Positions 37,253 through 46,374 are shown, counted from the stretch's first letter. The stretch: 64,000 nt of DNA from an uncultured Clostridia bacterium (GCA_934277645.1 CAKQUX010000004.1:62001-126000); one strand, 5' to 3'. Made by a program: numbers and translations. Notes: a model not told the origin generated them from the sequence alone.

Positions 37253-37705
37253 ATGGAACTCAGCCAAAATAATGCATATTTAAGAAAAATTTTGAAGTCA
37301 ATGCGCATCGCTTGGTGCTTTACGATAGTTATCGCCGTTATATTTTTGTCATTCGGCATAAGTTCACTCATCACAAATACCCCGATTGTCGAATTGTCAC
37401 GCAGCGGAGCAATCGCAATGACCATCATCGGCGCAATATGTGCTTTTGCGACGTTCTTCTTGACATTTTTCGCTTTTGTTTTCCCGCTTGTCGCGAAAAT
37501 TTCACCTAAAATCAACCGCGCAATGATTGAGGCAAACAAAGACAATATGCAAGCGCTCATTAACACCGTAAGCAAAGCTACCAAAAACGATTCGGCGACA
37601 GGCGAAGATAAAGAATCTGAAAACGAAACGATGTTTTGCCGCTACTGTGGTCAAAAAATCGAAAAAGATTCCGTTTTTTGTAAACACTGCGGTGAAAAAC
37701 AATAA
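37253..37705 (+). CDS. Two-pass membrane protein with C-terminal zinc ribbon
   Basis: 150 residues. Two hydrophobic segments (about 19-40 and 53-80), a charged linker, and a C-terminal zinc ribbon (CRYCGQ ... CKHCGE). AAGGAG precedes the ATG. Architecture resembles the protein at 9948-10478 but sequence similarity is limited to the zinc ribbon. Function unknown. Confidence 0.75.
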   Translation: MELSQNNAYLRKILKSMRIAWCFTIVIAVIFLSFGISSLITNTPIVELSRSGAIAMTIIGAICAFATFFLTFFAFVFPLVAKISPKINRAMIEANKDNMQALINTVSKATKNDSATGEDKESENETMFCRYCGQKIEKDSVFCKHCGEKQ

Positions 37706-37839
37706 CAGCAATCGGTTTTCCAAGCAAAATTGTTGTTTATTATTCGGTTTTCTTTCGACTGATTCCACTTTAGTGCTATAAAACGACTTGTCAATAGTTT
37801 TGTTTAGATTTGTGAAAAAAAGTTTAGTGGAGTTTTACT

Positions 37840-38187
37840 ATGGATTTTTATAGCAAGGTAAATCAGTTATGCCGTGAAAGAGGTATTTCTATTACTGCAT
37901 TTTCCAAAGAAATTGGACTTTCAAAGGGAACTGCTCCGGGATGGAAAACGCTTTCAAGACCACCACGAGTGGCTGCAGTCAAAAGAATTGCCGATTATTT
38001 CGGCGTACCCGTAAGCTACTTTTTAGAGGGAGAGGCAGACGAGACGGCTATTTTCAAAGAATCGGATAAAAAAATAAAGTTGCCCCCAAAAGAGGAACAA
38101 CTTATAGAAATGGTAAAAACTTTGTCAGATGACGAGTTAGATATGTTGACGGTTTTTATTACTACGCTACTTAACGCTAGAAAATAA
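37840..38187 (+). CDS. XRE-family helix-turn-helix regulator
   Basis: 115 residues. The N-terminal Cro/C1-type domain reads ISITAFSKEIGLSKGTAPGW and IADYFGVPVSYFLEGE, a typical phage-like repressor N-terminus. The C-terminal ~40 residues are acidic and helical, perhaps for dimerisation. GTGGAG lies upstream of the ATG. The target is unknown; convergent with the HEPN-like gene. Confidence 0.85.
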   Translation: MDFYSKVNQLCRERGISITAFSKEIGLSKGTAPGWKTLSRPPRVAAVKRIADYFGVPVSYFLEGEADETAIFKESDKKIKLPPKEEQLIEMVKTLSDDELDMLTVFITTLLNARK

Positions 38188-38215
38188 TTTGTTTTGCTAA
38201 CAAATCACACAAAAA

Positions 38216-38305
38216 CCCACAAAAATAGGCATTATTTAACCTTATTCCTTATTCGTCATCGGTTTATCACACACCCCACTCCCACAAAAACAGGCATTAT
38301 TTAAC
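38216..38305. repeat. 25-bp direct repeat pair
   Basis: cccacaaaaa(t/c)aggcattatttaac occurs at 38216-38240 and 38281-38305 (24 of 25 identical), 65 bp apart, just after the XRE gene. Confidence 0.8.
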
Positions 38306-38320
38306 ACCTAAATAGTGTAT

Positions 38321-38359
38321 AAAAAAGCCCTAAAACCACAATATATAGTAGTTTAGGGC
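38321..38359 (-). terminator. Terminator of the HEPN-like gene
   Basis: Stem gccctaaa (38327-38334) / tttagggc (38352-38359). On the minus strand it is followed by TTTTTT. Confidence 0.75.
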
Positions 38360-38392
38360 GTTTGGCGGAGCGTTAATAACGTAAATCGAGTT

Positions 38393-38815
38393 TTAATTTC
38401 TCCCAAAATCTTTTTCTGCCTGTATGCGCACTTTTTCTAATGCTTTGCAAACATTTGATAAGCGTTCATTATCGCGCTCCAATTTATGGCACTCATCTGC
38501 ATACTCTTTGCTTTGCAAAAATTGTTTATTATATAAAAATTTTTGATATGTTTGATGACACCAATGATTGCGTTTTTCTGTCATCTGTTTTAGAAAATTA
38601 TAATCGCTTGCAGATATATATCGATTCTTACTGCTGAAATCAAGTTCTTTCAGTTTTTGAACAGTTTGCCCAAGCGACCATTTTTCGATTTTGGCTAAAG
38701 TATCATAAAAATCCCCAATGTGCATTGCGGCATATATACGTTTTACATCGTGTTCTATTACTTGACAACACATAATTGTTTGTCCAATCATAAAATGAAA
38801 ATCATCTAATGTCAT
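38393..38815 (-). CDS. Hypothetical protein with HEPN-like R-x4-H motif
   Basis: 140 residues, predicted all-helical. The segment KRNHWCHQTYQKF contains Arg-x4-His, the catalytic pattern of HEPN RNases, in a suitable helical setting (about residues 82-88). AAGGTAG precedes the ATG. No neighbouring nucleotidyltransferase is seen on the same strand. Family membership is tentative; it could be an unrelated helical protein. Confidence 0.5.
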   Translation of the reverse strand: MTLDDFHFMIGQTIMCCQVIEHDVKRIYAAMHIGDFYDTLAKIEKWSLGQTVQKLKELDFSSKNRYISASDYNFLKQMTEKRNHWCHQTYQKFLYNKQFLQSKEYADECHKLERDNERLSNVCKALEKVRIQAEKDFGRN

Positions 38816-38855
38816 AAATTACTACCTTATGAATGAAGGTCATCTTCACATACTT

Positions 38856-39308
38856 TTATATAGAAAATATTACTTTACCGACTATTTTTTTAATAGTTGC
38901 GCTATCTCTATAAGAAGACATGTAGTCATTAACTTGTAAAAGCTGTTTAACTTCGTCGAAAGAGTATTCATTAGCGGTATAAATCATACTACCGCTTGCA
39001 TTTAGTTTAACGGTTTCAATTTTTGAAAACGTATTAGTAGTATGTTCGCTAGTTAATGTTCGAGTTAAATCAACTTGCACATCTATATAATAAGCGTAAG
39101 ATAAAACGCCATTAAAAGTATATGTTCGCCCACTTAAGGATACATCTATAAATTGCCAATAATTATCTAATGTAAGGGGTATTTCATAATATTGCATTTG
39201 ATTGTTTGTGTTTTTATTAGCGGGATTGTCGTAATCATTACACGCGACCATTGAAAACATCAATGTAACCAATAAAGCAAGTATTAAACAATTTATTGAC
39301 TTTTTCAT
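38856..39308 (-). CDS. Putative lipoprotein, unknown function
   Basis: 150 residues. N-terminal lysines, a hydrophobic core and the lipobox-like FSMVAC suggest lipid attachment at Cys23. The rest is a beta-rich secreted domain without recognisable family. I chose ATG 39308 (MKKSINC) because GGTGG lies upstream; an in-frame ATG at 39362 would displace the signal peptide. Confidence 0.65.
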   Translation of the reverse strand: MKKSINCLILALLVTLMFSMVACNDYDNPANKNTNNQMQYYEIPLTLDNYWQFIDVSLSGRTYTFNGVLSYAYYIDVQVDLTRTLTSEHTTNTFSKIETVKLNASGSMIYTANEYSFDEVKQLLQVNDYMSSYRDSATIKKIVGKVIFSI

Positions 39309-39684
39309 TTTGAAACCACCAAAATTTTTAATTATTATACCACATACAAAATAAATTTTCAACTATATGAAAGCGTAAAAAGAACCACTCTACTTTGGCG
39401 GACAATTGTGTAGTCAAGCACCAACCAAACAAATTCATTTAAATTCGGATAAAAAGGTCAACTTTGAAGACCGAGTGAAACGTGGCGTTCGCCACTAAAC
39501 AGCTTGGCGAATCGCCTTGTAATTCTTCGCTCATCAGCAATATTTTGAGTTTTACGCCTTTTCTTTCTTCTAAGTGTTTTTTCGTTCCGTTTTGTTGAGG
39601 TGGCTTGTTTTTTTTCGTAAAATATAAGTCGTGTGTTACAAGCCGACTACCAACTCGTTTGAATCCTTTCCAAAAACGAAAAAA
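39309..39684. other. Non-coding accessory spacer with hairpins
   Basis: Contains a perfect small hairpin (gtggc-gttc-gccac, near 39482) followed by cttggcgaatcgcc. It looks like part of a dispersed repeat or remnant. I find no credible gene. Confidence 0.5.
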
Positions 39685-39721
39685 GCAAGAAATACGAACC
39701 GCAGTGGTTCGTATTTCTTGC
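39685..39721 (-). terminator. Strong hairpin terminator
   Basis: Perfect 16-bp stem gcaagaaatacgaacc (39685-39700) / ggttcgtatttcttgc (39706-39721). On the minus strand it is followed by TTTTTT. It immediately follows a tRNA-like CCA end. Confidence 0.85.
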
Positions 39722-39870
39722 CGTTGGCGGAGGAAGAGGATTCGTTTAATAGCGGAGCGGGCGAGTTTACTCGCAAAAGCGAAGCGTCAGCCCCGTGGTA
39801 TGGGGTTCGGAGGCGTAGCCGCGTGCAATCGCAGATTACACAAGAATCCCTCTTACATAGTGCATAAGTC
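39722..39870 (-). repeat. GC-rich structured element ending in a tRNA-Ser-like 3' end
   Basis: Much more GC-rich than its surroundings. The ends gaagaggattcg (39732-39743) and caagaatccctcttac (39841-39856) are imperfect inverted repeats. Inside are hairpins gcgag/ctcgc and cccc/gggg. The minus-strand end reads CGAATCCTCTTCCTCCGCCA, like the T-arm and acceptor of a tRNA-Ser, but the T-loop is altered and no 5' half is present. Either a decayed tRNA or a small dispersed repeat inserted in one. Confidence 0.55.
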
Positions 39871-39902
39871 AAAACGGACAAGCATTTTCGCTTGTCCGTT
39901 TT
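39871..39902. terminator. Terminator after tRNA-Ser (bidirectional)
   Basis: 13-bp stem aaaacggacaagc / gcttgtccgtttt with loop attttc. Confidence 0.85.
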
Positions 39903-39905
39903 GCT

Positions 39906-39994
39906 TGGCGGAGATGGAGGGATTCGAACCCTCGATACCTTGCGGTAAACACGATTTCCAATCGTGCGCCATAGACCGACTAGGCGACATCTCC
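39906..39994 (-). tRNA. tRNA-Ser(GGA)
   Basis: 89 nt including encoded CCA. Acceptor GGAGATG pairs with ATCTCC; anticodon stem CACGA/TCGTG closes the loop TTGGAAA, giving anticodon GGA, which reads UCU/UCC. A long class II variable arm (TTTACCGCAAGGTATC) and the T-arm GGGTTCGAATCCC are present. Confidence 0.96.
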
Positions 39995-40009
39995 ACACAG
40001 CTTTTATAG

Positions 40010-40566
40010 TTTATCATAAACGTTTGTTTTCGGCAACTGATTGTAAATTATATTTAAAAATTTAATTAAACTATAATTTAATTTAAAACTCAGTTAAGTT
40101 AAAATACATATAGATTTAAAACGTAAAACTTTTAATTACATTATTATTTTATCAAAACTATACATATAAAATTGAGTAACAAATCTTATAAACGGAATAT
40201 GTACAGGCTATTATATATAAATTTAAAATTGTAATATATATAAATCTGAAATTGTAATACATAAAAACCCATACTTATGACATACACCAAACTGCATTAT
40301 ATTATCAAATTTATACATTTTATTGAGATTTATGCATAAAACGATTATTGTTTTGCATATTTATACATATATGTGCAATAGATTTATATAATTTTAATTG
40401 CTATAAAACATTAGGTTATAAATAATAAAATAACATTCAATATTTCCTATCGCAATATCTTTTATCACAATACTCTATCACCATGCCTTTTATCGCTAAA
40501 CTCTATATCGTCATACTATTATTGGTTCATACTGTCTTCATATGCTATTATTTATACTACGCTCTA
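40010..40566. other. AT-rich spacer
   Basis: 557 bp, extremely AT-rich, with repeated tatacat and ctatc(a/g) motifs. The right part resembles the degenerate repeats at 35812-36118. No gene seen. Confidence 0.5.
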
Positions 40567-41472
40567 TCATTCATAATTGTATTCGAGCGTTACATATTCG
40601 CTATCAAAATCTACTGTTTTTATTTTATAGCAACCGCAATCCGCCAAATAATCGTAATACACAAAAAACGCATAATTCGGTTTATGTCCTATTGCTTCGC
40701 CTATTTCGTCAAAAGAAATTTTGTCATCGATAACGTCGTTTCTATTCTGTAAATGCTCAAAAAGCTTTGAATACTCTTCTCGTACTGCATCGAGATTAAG
40801 GTCTTTCATAAACGTTAAATCTATAAAATGCCTTATAATTTGTTTTAAATCTTCGAGATTATCGCTAAGCACGTAGATAGCATACAAAACTGCCTTTATC
40901 TTCCCTATTGCTTCGTCGTTTTCTTCTATTCCGTAATTTGGAGCAATCATAGTTTTTAACTGAGAATCGGTTAAAAAGAAGTTTTCTAACTGCTTTATTT
41001 TCAAAACATCGTTATCGCCGTATATGGCGTCCTCAACGAGAAATCTCAACAAATTGTCACCAAGTATTATCATATTTTGATATTCAAGTGACTTAGAATT
41101 TATGCCGCCGCTTATCGCGAGTTTTATTTTGGGATTATCTGAACTTAAATAATTTTTAAACAAATCAACAAAGTTCTCCGTGTCTGTTTTTTCGTCATAA
41201 TCGTAAAAGGCAACGTCTTGGAAATCTTTTAAATCTACCCAACCGACCATACTTGCTTTTGTGAAATAGTTAGGAAAATAAAGTTGCCTGCAAAATGAAG
41301 GTTCGATGAACATTCTTACAACTTTGCCGCTCTTACTCTCCGCAAAAAGAGTCGGCAAATTTGACAAAAATTCGTTTAAGGATAAAATATCTTTCGTTTC
41401 GCAATTTTTGCCGCTTCCTATGGAAACTTTTTTAGGAAAAGTGTTATTCAAAAGGTACAATCTATGTTTCAT
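40567..41472 (-). CDS. Hypothetical protein, unknown family
   Basis: 301 residues, no signal peptide or membrane segment. Charged, mostly helical in its second half, with a beta-rich acidic C-terminus (VDFDSEYVTLEY). I do not recognise any domain. A weak AGGTAG lies before the ATG. Codon usage is like its neighbours, and it sits alone between AT-rich repeats, as accessory genes often do. Confidence 0.7.
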   Translation of the reverse strand: MKHRLYLLNNTFPKKVSIGSGKNCETKDILSLNEFLSNLPTLFAESKSGKVVRMFIEPSFCRQLYFPNYFTKASMVGWVDLKDFQDVAFYDYDEKTDTENFVDLFKNYLSSDNPKIKLAISGGINSKSLEYQNMIILGDNLLRFLVEDAIYGDNDVLKIKQLENFFLTDSQLKTMIAPNYGIEENDEAIGKIKAVLYAIYVLSDNLEDLKQIIRHFIDLTFMKDLNLDAVREEYSKLFEHLQNRNDVIDDKISFDEIGEAIGHKPNYAFFVYYDYLADCGCYKIKTVDFDSEYVTLEYNYE

Positions 41473-41571
41473 ACTACCTATATTCTCATTACGCTACTAC
41501 TTATTATACTGACTTAAATACTTGTCGGCACTTTATCATACTTGTCGATAACGAATTTACCCAAAAAGAAC

Positions 41572-41594
41572 TATGCCTTGCAAAGCAAGGCATA
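41572..41594 (-). terminator. Hairpin downstream of rho
   Basis: 10-bp stem tatgccttgc / gcaaggcata with 3-nt loop; moderate T-run. Confidence 0.7.
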
Positions 41595-41614
41595 ATAATC
41601 GCTAACTGTATTAG

Positions 41615-43072
41615 TTAATTGTTTTTTCCGACAAATACAAAACCGTCTTTTTGAATTTTCGCCATTTCGGTTTTTACCATTTCGATAAATTCCTTATTAT
41701 TTGACGTTTTCGTAAGTTTATAATAAAGTTGTTCGGTTTGCTCTGCGGTGTCGCCCGAAGTGAGAATCTTTCTTATCGACCAAACCGCATCGAGTTCGTC
41801 TTTAGACAAAAGCAATTCTTCTTTTCTCGTTCCGCTCTTTGCAATGTCTATTGCAGGGAAAATACGCTTTTCGGAAAGTCTTCTGTCAAGGTGAATTTCC
41901 ATATTGCCCGTGCCTTTGAACTCTTCAAAAATAACGTCGTCCATACGGCTACCCGTATCGATAAGCGCGGTTGCTATAATCGTAAGACTGCCGCCGTTTT
42001 CGATGTTTCGAGCCGAGCCGAAAAAGCGTTTCGGGCTGTGCAACGCGCCCGGATCGATACCGCCGGACAACGTTCTGCCGGTTGGCGGAATCGTAAGGTT
42101 GTATGCTCTTGCAAGTCTTGTCAACGAATCGAGCAAGATAACGACGTCCTTTCCCATTTCCACAAGACGCTTTGCTCTTGCAAGCAAAAGTTCCGCGGCT
42201 TTGGTGTGATGTTCCGGCTCTTCGTCAAAGGTCGAATAAACGACTTCGCCGTTTATAGAACGTTGCATGTCAGTGACTTCTTCCGGTCTTTCGTCAACAA
42301 GCAAGACTTTCAACACAACGTCCGGATAGTTGACCGCAATCGAATTTGCGATCATTTTCAAAAGCGTGGTTTTACCTGCCTTAGGAGGCGAAACAATAAG
42401 CGCTCTTTGTCCCTTTCCGAGCGGAGCAACCAAATCGATAGCTCTGGTTGCATAATCGTTAGGCTTGTTCGGCAATTCAAGGAAGAAGCGTTCGTTAGGA
42501 TAAATCGGAACAAGCTCATCGAAGTTTGGACGTTTCTCGCACTTTTCAAAAGGTACGCCGTTTATGGAAATGACCGTATGAAGCGCAGGCGGCTTTCCTT
42601 CTTGAATCGTTCTTGCAATACATTTTACGTAGTCACCCGAACGAAGCCCGAAACGCTTGATTTTTGCCGAATGAACGTACGCATCCTTTTCGCTGAATTC
42701 AAAGTTTTTAACTCGCAAAAAGCCGTAACCGTCCGCATAGATTTCAAGCACGCCCTCGCGCTCTTCGTCCAAGCCCGATTGGTCTTTAAGTTGATTATCT
42801 TCGCTGAAACGGTTGTTCATTTGATATTGTCCGTTCGCGCTTTGCGGTTTTTCTTCACCTTCCGCTATGCCGTCTTCGCTTTTAGGCGGTCTGCCCTTTT
42901 TCGGCGGTTGCGGCGGTTCGACTTCACCGCTTATAATTGCCAAAATCTGATTTACAAGCTCCAACTTATTTTTTTTGGTCGGCGAAGACACCCCGACGCT
43001 TCTTGCGGTGTTTCTGAGCGCAAAAATATCCATGGATTCAAGGTCTTCGCGAGTATAATTGTATTGGGACAT
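41615..43072 (-). CDS. rho: Transcription termination factor Rho
   Basis: Hexameric RNA-dependent ATPase that terminates transcription. N-terminal SAP-like domain; a ~55-residue Pro/Lys/Gln-rich insert (about 55-100); the cold-shock-type RNA-binding domain (VLEIYADGYGFLR); ATPase with PPKAGKTTLLK and DSLTRLARAYN. C-terminal DRRLSEKRIFPAIDIAKSGTRKEELL. 485 residues; the insert accounts for the extra length. Monocistronic. Confidence 0.97.
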   Translation of the reverse strand: MSQYNYTREDLESMDIFALRNTARSVGVSSPTKKNKLELVNQILAIISGEVEPPQPPKKGRPPKSEDGIAEGEEKPQSANGQYQMNNRFSEDNQLKDQSGLDEEREGVLEIYADGYGFLRVKNFEFSEKDAYVHSAKIKRFGLRSGDYVKCIARTIQEGKPPALHTVISINGVPFEKCEKRPNFDELVPIYPNERFFLELPNKPNDYATRAIDLVAPLGKGQRALIVSPPKAGKTTLLKMIANSIAVNYPDVVLKVLLVDERPEEVTDMQRSINGEVVYSTFDEEPEHHTKAAELLLARAKRLVEMGKDVVILLDSLTRLARAYNLTIPPTGRTLSGGIDPGALHSPKRFFGSARNIENGGSLTIIATALIDTGSRMDDVIFEEFKGTGNMEIHLDRRLSEKRIFPAIDIAKSGTRKEELLLSKDELDAVWSIRKILTSGDTAEQTEQLYYKLTKTSNNKEFIEMVKTEMAKIQKDGFVFVGKNN

Positions 43073-43180
43073 ATTTCCTCCGTTTAAAAATAGCGTAGAT
43101 TAAAGCGAAACGCTTTGAAAAAACGCAAAATATTGCTAACTAAACAGAACTTGCTTTCACAAATTCATTACAACAAAATT

Positions 43181-43209
43181 TATCTAAGGCGGCCAAGCCG
43201 CCATAGATA
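43181..43209 (-). terminator. Terminator of the prs-MBL unit
   Basis: Stem tatcta-a-ggcggc / gccgcc-a-tagata with one A-A mismatch, followed by AAATTTTG on the minus strand. Confidence 0.65.
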
Positions 43210-43237
43210 ACTATTGCCGATATAATATATTTTATTA

Positions 43238-43894
43238 CTATTTAATCTGAACTTTGTCTAAAACGACAACTTTGGTAGATTCGCCGTCGAAATCCGCTCT
43301 ATCGTATTCGAGAGTATCGGATTCCGCATAAATAACGTCTTCTTCTTCAAACAAATCAATAAATTCGTTCAATTTGTCAATATCTAATTCGCAATCTTTT
43401 GTACGATAATGCATAGGAATGACGATATCCGGCATTATTTTGTCAACGTATTCTTTTGCCTGCACCGCGTCGATTGTAAAATTGCCGCCTATCGGAACGA
43501 ATAAAATATCGACAGGCATAATAGCTTCAACAATCGTAACGTTGCATTCCTCTCCGATATCGCCGAGGTGGCAAAGTTCAACGCCGTCCATTCTGAATTT
43601 AAAAATTAAGTTTTCGCCCCTTTTAGCCCCTTTGCAGTCATCGTGATACGAATGCATACTTTGAATATGTATGCCGTCAACTTCAAAAGCACCGAGCTCA
43701 TCGATAATTCTTGGCGAACCGAGCACCGATTTTATGGCGTTGTGGTCGCTGTGTCTATGGCTAACCGTAACGGCATTCGCCATAACCTTCGGCATAGGAA
43801 AACCGACGCTTTCATCGAATGGGTCGGTGACAATCGTCGTACCCGTGCTTTCAACGAGCTTGAATGAACTGTGGCCAAGCCAAGTGATTTTCAA
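43238..43894 (-). CDS. MBL-fold metal-dependent hydrolase (UPF0173-like)
   Basis: 218 residues. The metal-binding pattern HRHSDH, an HSSFKL start and the late IPMHYRT match the UlaG/UPF0173 branch of the metallo-beta-lactamase fold. Substrate unknown. It starts with TTG at 43894 after AAGGAG. 15 bp downstream of prs, probably co-transcribed. Confidence 0.85.
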   Translation of the reverse strand: MKITWLGHSSFKLVESTGTTIVTDPFDESVGFPMPKVMANAVTVSHRHSDHNAIKSVLGSPRIIDELGAFEVDGIHIQSMHSYHDDCKGAKRGENLIFKFRMDGVELCHLGDIGEECNVTIVEAIMPVDILFVPIGGNFTIDAVQAKEYVDKIMPDIVIPMHYRTKDCELDIDKLNEFIDLFEEEDVIYAESDTLEYDRADFDGESTKVVVLDKVQIK

Positions 43895-43909
43895 AATTTT
43901 CTCCTTCGC

Positions 43910-45052
43910 TTATTTTTTAAGTAATAACTTTATTTTTTCAATTGGGTCAATAAGCTTTCCAACTGATTCGTTAAAATTGCAAGCCGCAATAATATAACCG
44001 ATATATTTTGACATATCGCTTTCGATAAACCAATCGCAATTTTTAAGTTCAGGTATTCTGTAAGTAAGGTTTGTTGAAATAACTGCTTCGAACAAGCCTT
44101 CTTCGTGCGCCTTATTGAACTTTTCGACGCCTTCCGTGAAAAGCGGGAACGTTGCGGAAAGGAAGATTTTGTTTGCTCCCTTTTCTTTGAGTTCCTTTGC
44201 GAGTTTGATGACCGAGTCACCCGTTGCGATGATGTCGTCTGCAACGAAAATATTTTTACCTTCGACGCTGCCGCCGATGTATTCGTGAGCGATGATAGGA
44301 TTACGTCCGTTTACGACTTTTGTATAGTCACGGCGTTTGAAGAACATTCCGAGATCAACGCCCAAAACCGAAGCGTAATAAATGTTTCTCGTCATTGCGC
44401 CTTCGTCAGGAGATACGACCATAAAGTTGTCGTGCAAATCGAGATCGGGGTATCTTCTCTTCATTGCTTTCAGGACTTGATAATATGCAAAGTAATTGTC
44501 AAAGCCCATAAGCGGAACGGCGTTTTGAACTCTCGGGTCGTGAGCGTCGAAAGTGATAATATCTCTTACGCCCATCGATTGAAGTTCTTGAAGCATAGAA
44601 GCGCAATCGAGAGATTCGCGTCCTGCTCTGCGATGTTGTCTGCCGCCGTAAAGCATAGGCATAATGACCGTAATTCTGTAAGGTTTGCCGTTGCAAGCCG
44701 CAATAACTCTTTTAAGATCGGCATAATGTTCGTCCGGAGTAACAGGAATTTCTTGTCCGTAGAAATTGTACTTTATGCCGTGATTGCCGACGTCGCAAAT
44801 AATGTAAAGGTCTTTACCCCTTACCGTATCGAGTATCATCGCTTTTCCGTCGCCCGAAGTAAATCTCGGGAATGCAGAATCGATTATAAACGAATCGCAA
44901 GATAAATTGTTTTCTACCTTCGATTCACCAAACATTTTCATTAAACGTTGGTCAACTTGCTTGGCCAATTCCATTGCGCCCGGTAAGGCGATAATGGCAA
45001 GAGGCGCGGCGCTTTTTTTGCTCGATAACGTGTTGTCAAATATCGGCGTCAT
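43910..45052 (-). CDS. prs: Ribose-phosphate pyrophosphokinase
   Basis: Makes PRPP from ribose 5-phosphate and ATP for nucleotide, His and Trp synthesis. Motifs: DAHDPRVQNAVP, VVSPDEGAMTRN, and the PRPP loop FVADDIIATGDSVIKLA. 380 residues, longer than the common 310-320-residue form; the N-terminus and an insert near MLYGGRQHRRAGRESL account for this, as in some Clostridia. GGAGGATACAA precedes ATG. Confidence 0.92.
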   Translation of the reverse strand: MTPIFDNTLSSKKSAAPLAIIALPGAMELAKQVDQRLMKMFGESKVENNLSCDSFIIDSAFPRFTSGDGKAMILDTVRGKDLYIICDVGNHGIKYNFYGQEIPVTPDEHYADLKRVIAACNGKPYRITVIMPMLYGGRQHRRAGRESLDCASMLQELQSMGVRDIITFDAHDPRVQNAVPLMGFDNYFAYYQVLKAMKRRYPDLDLHDNFMVVSPDEGAMTRNIYYASVLGVDLGMFFKRRDYTKVVNGRNPIIAHEYIGGSVEGKNIFVADDIIATGDSVIKLAKELKEKGANKIFLSATFPLFTEGVEKFNKAHEEGLFEAVISTNLTYRIPELKNCDWFIESDMSKYIGYIIAACNFNESVGKLIDPIEKIKLLLKK

Positions 45053-45077
45053 TTGTATCCTCCATAATTCTATGAAT

Positions 45078-45105
45078 CATTATACCATAAATTTAAAAAT
45101 ACACA
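45078..45105 (-). promoter_or_regulatory. Promoter of prs
   Basis: TTGTGT (45105-45100), 16-bp spacer, extended -10 TGGTATAAT with TATAAT at 45083-45078. Confidence 0.6.
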
Positions 45106-45160
45106 AGAAATTATTTGCCAAATTAAGAAGTAATTTGTAACTTTTTAAAAAACTATTATA

Positions 45161-45189
45161 TTGACACTTTGCCTTAGTTATATTATAAT
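45161..45189 (+). promoter_or_regulatory. Consensus promoter of the paralogous membrane-protein operon
   Basis: Perfect TTGACA (45161-45166), 17-bp spacer, perfect TATAAT (45184-45189). AAGGAG follows for the gene at 45220. Confidence 0.88.
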
Positions 45190-45219
45190 TTATTTATATT
45201 ATTGATAAGGAGCATAATT

Positions 45220-46374
45220 ATGCAAAAAAGAAAACTTTTTAACATCTTGCGCATCGTTTGCTATTGCTTAGGTTTTCCACTTTTGTTCCTCATAGGCCTT
45301 ATTGCATCTATGCCTTTCTTTGGCGAGCCTGTTTATGCAGACGCTTGCGCAAACGGCATTTTGATTCTTTTGGGTATGTGGGCTATCGTTGAAATCGTAC
45401 GCTTCGGCATGAAATTTGCGTTAAGAAAAAGCCGTTTACTTCAAACAATCGTTACGGTCGCAGTCGTAATTATCGTTATGGCTCTTCCTATGTTTATTAT
45501 GGACGGCGTTTTAAGCAAACAATACAACCAAATTGTTTCAGACAACAAAACCATTGTCGTATCGTTTGACGAAGGTAGCAAAATCGAAGTCAACGGCGAA
45601 ACCGCAGTCGAACTTACCGACAAGCTTGAAGTTCCGACCGATTTCTACAATGCGGGCTTCACAACCGAAAACTACGAAAAACAAGTAGGCTGGATGAAAG
45701 CCGTCACCAACACAAAGCGTCGCGACAGCATGTACTACTACAAGCTCATTATGGAAACCGACAGCTATATGCAAAAGACGGGCATCAACAAATGGCTCAA
45801 CTTCAACGATTATAAGTTCAGCAATTACGAAGAATCAACCGGCGACGGTTTAGCTTACGGTCTTACGTCGACAATCAAAAAAGATATCGATACCAACAGA
45901 CAAATCATTGCTCTTTACTATTATCAAACCGAAGTTTTGCACGCTACTCCGTCGTCGGAACTTACCGTCAGATATTACGTTGCAACCGGCAACACCTACA
46001 ACCTTGACGGCAAAATCACTGCTCTTGTAAACGGCGAAGGTTTGGATGCAATTAACAGCGTAGAAGGTTTGAACAGAGTTGCCGCTTTAAAAGCAGTTGC
46101 GACAAGCGTTTCAAAATCGAATATGAGCCTTAGCTCACTCTACGAACTTCAACTTCACATTCAAACAAGACCATCGCTTTACCCTGTTCTTGCAGTAAGA
46201 AATTACATTTACATCTTCGTCGGAATCGTTGCGTTTATGTACGTTCTCATTTATCTTCTCAACGAAAAGAGACTTGCGACGCCTGAAGACGAAATGATTA
46301 CTTGCTGCCTTAAAAAACTTCGCAAAAGCGACGAAAAGATAGAAAACGCAAAAGGGGGAAATGAAAATGAGTGA
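45220..46374 (+). CDS. Membrane protein of unknown function (paralogue A)
   Basis: 384 residues. Three N-terminal transmembrane segments (about 8-30, 38-58 and 75-96), an extracytoplasmic domain of about 230 residues, and one C-terminal segment (about 333-352) with a short cytoplasmic tail. I recognise no domain in the loop. The start is the ATG after ATAAGGAG. The first segment (CYCLGFPLLFLIGLIASMPF) is similar to that of the next gene. Overlaps it by 8 bp; expressed from a strong promoter. Confidence 0.8.
   Translation: MQKRKLFNILRIVCYCLGFPLLFLIGLIASMPFFGEPVYADACANGILILLGMWAIVEIVRFGMKFALRKSRLLQTIVTVAVVIIVMALPMFIMDGVLSKQYNQIVSDNKTIVVSFDEGSKIEVNGETAVELTDKLEVPTDFYNAGFTTENYEKQVGWMKAVTNTKRRDSMYYYKLIMETDSYMQKTGINKWLNFNDYKFSNYEESTGDGLAYGLTSTIKKDIDTNRQIIALYYYQTEVLHATPSSELTVRYYVATGNTYNLDGKITALVNGEGLDAINSVEGLNRVAALKAVATSVSKSNMSLSSLYELQLHIQTRPSLYPVLAVRNYIYIFVGIVAFMYVLIYLLNEKRLATPEDEMITCCLKKLRKSDEKIENAKGGNENE

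Noticed and set aside
39605..40009. 134-residue plus-strand reading frame across the tRNA
   Set aside because: It runs antisense through tRNA-Ser and the structured repeat; its end is the well-known spurious translation of a tRNA (MEGFEPSIPCG).
41729..43087. 452-codon plus-strand frame opposite rho
   Set aside because: Entirely antisense to a clear rho gene, low-complexity composition and no ribosome binding site; an artefact of codon bias.
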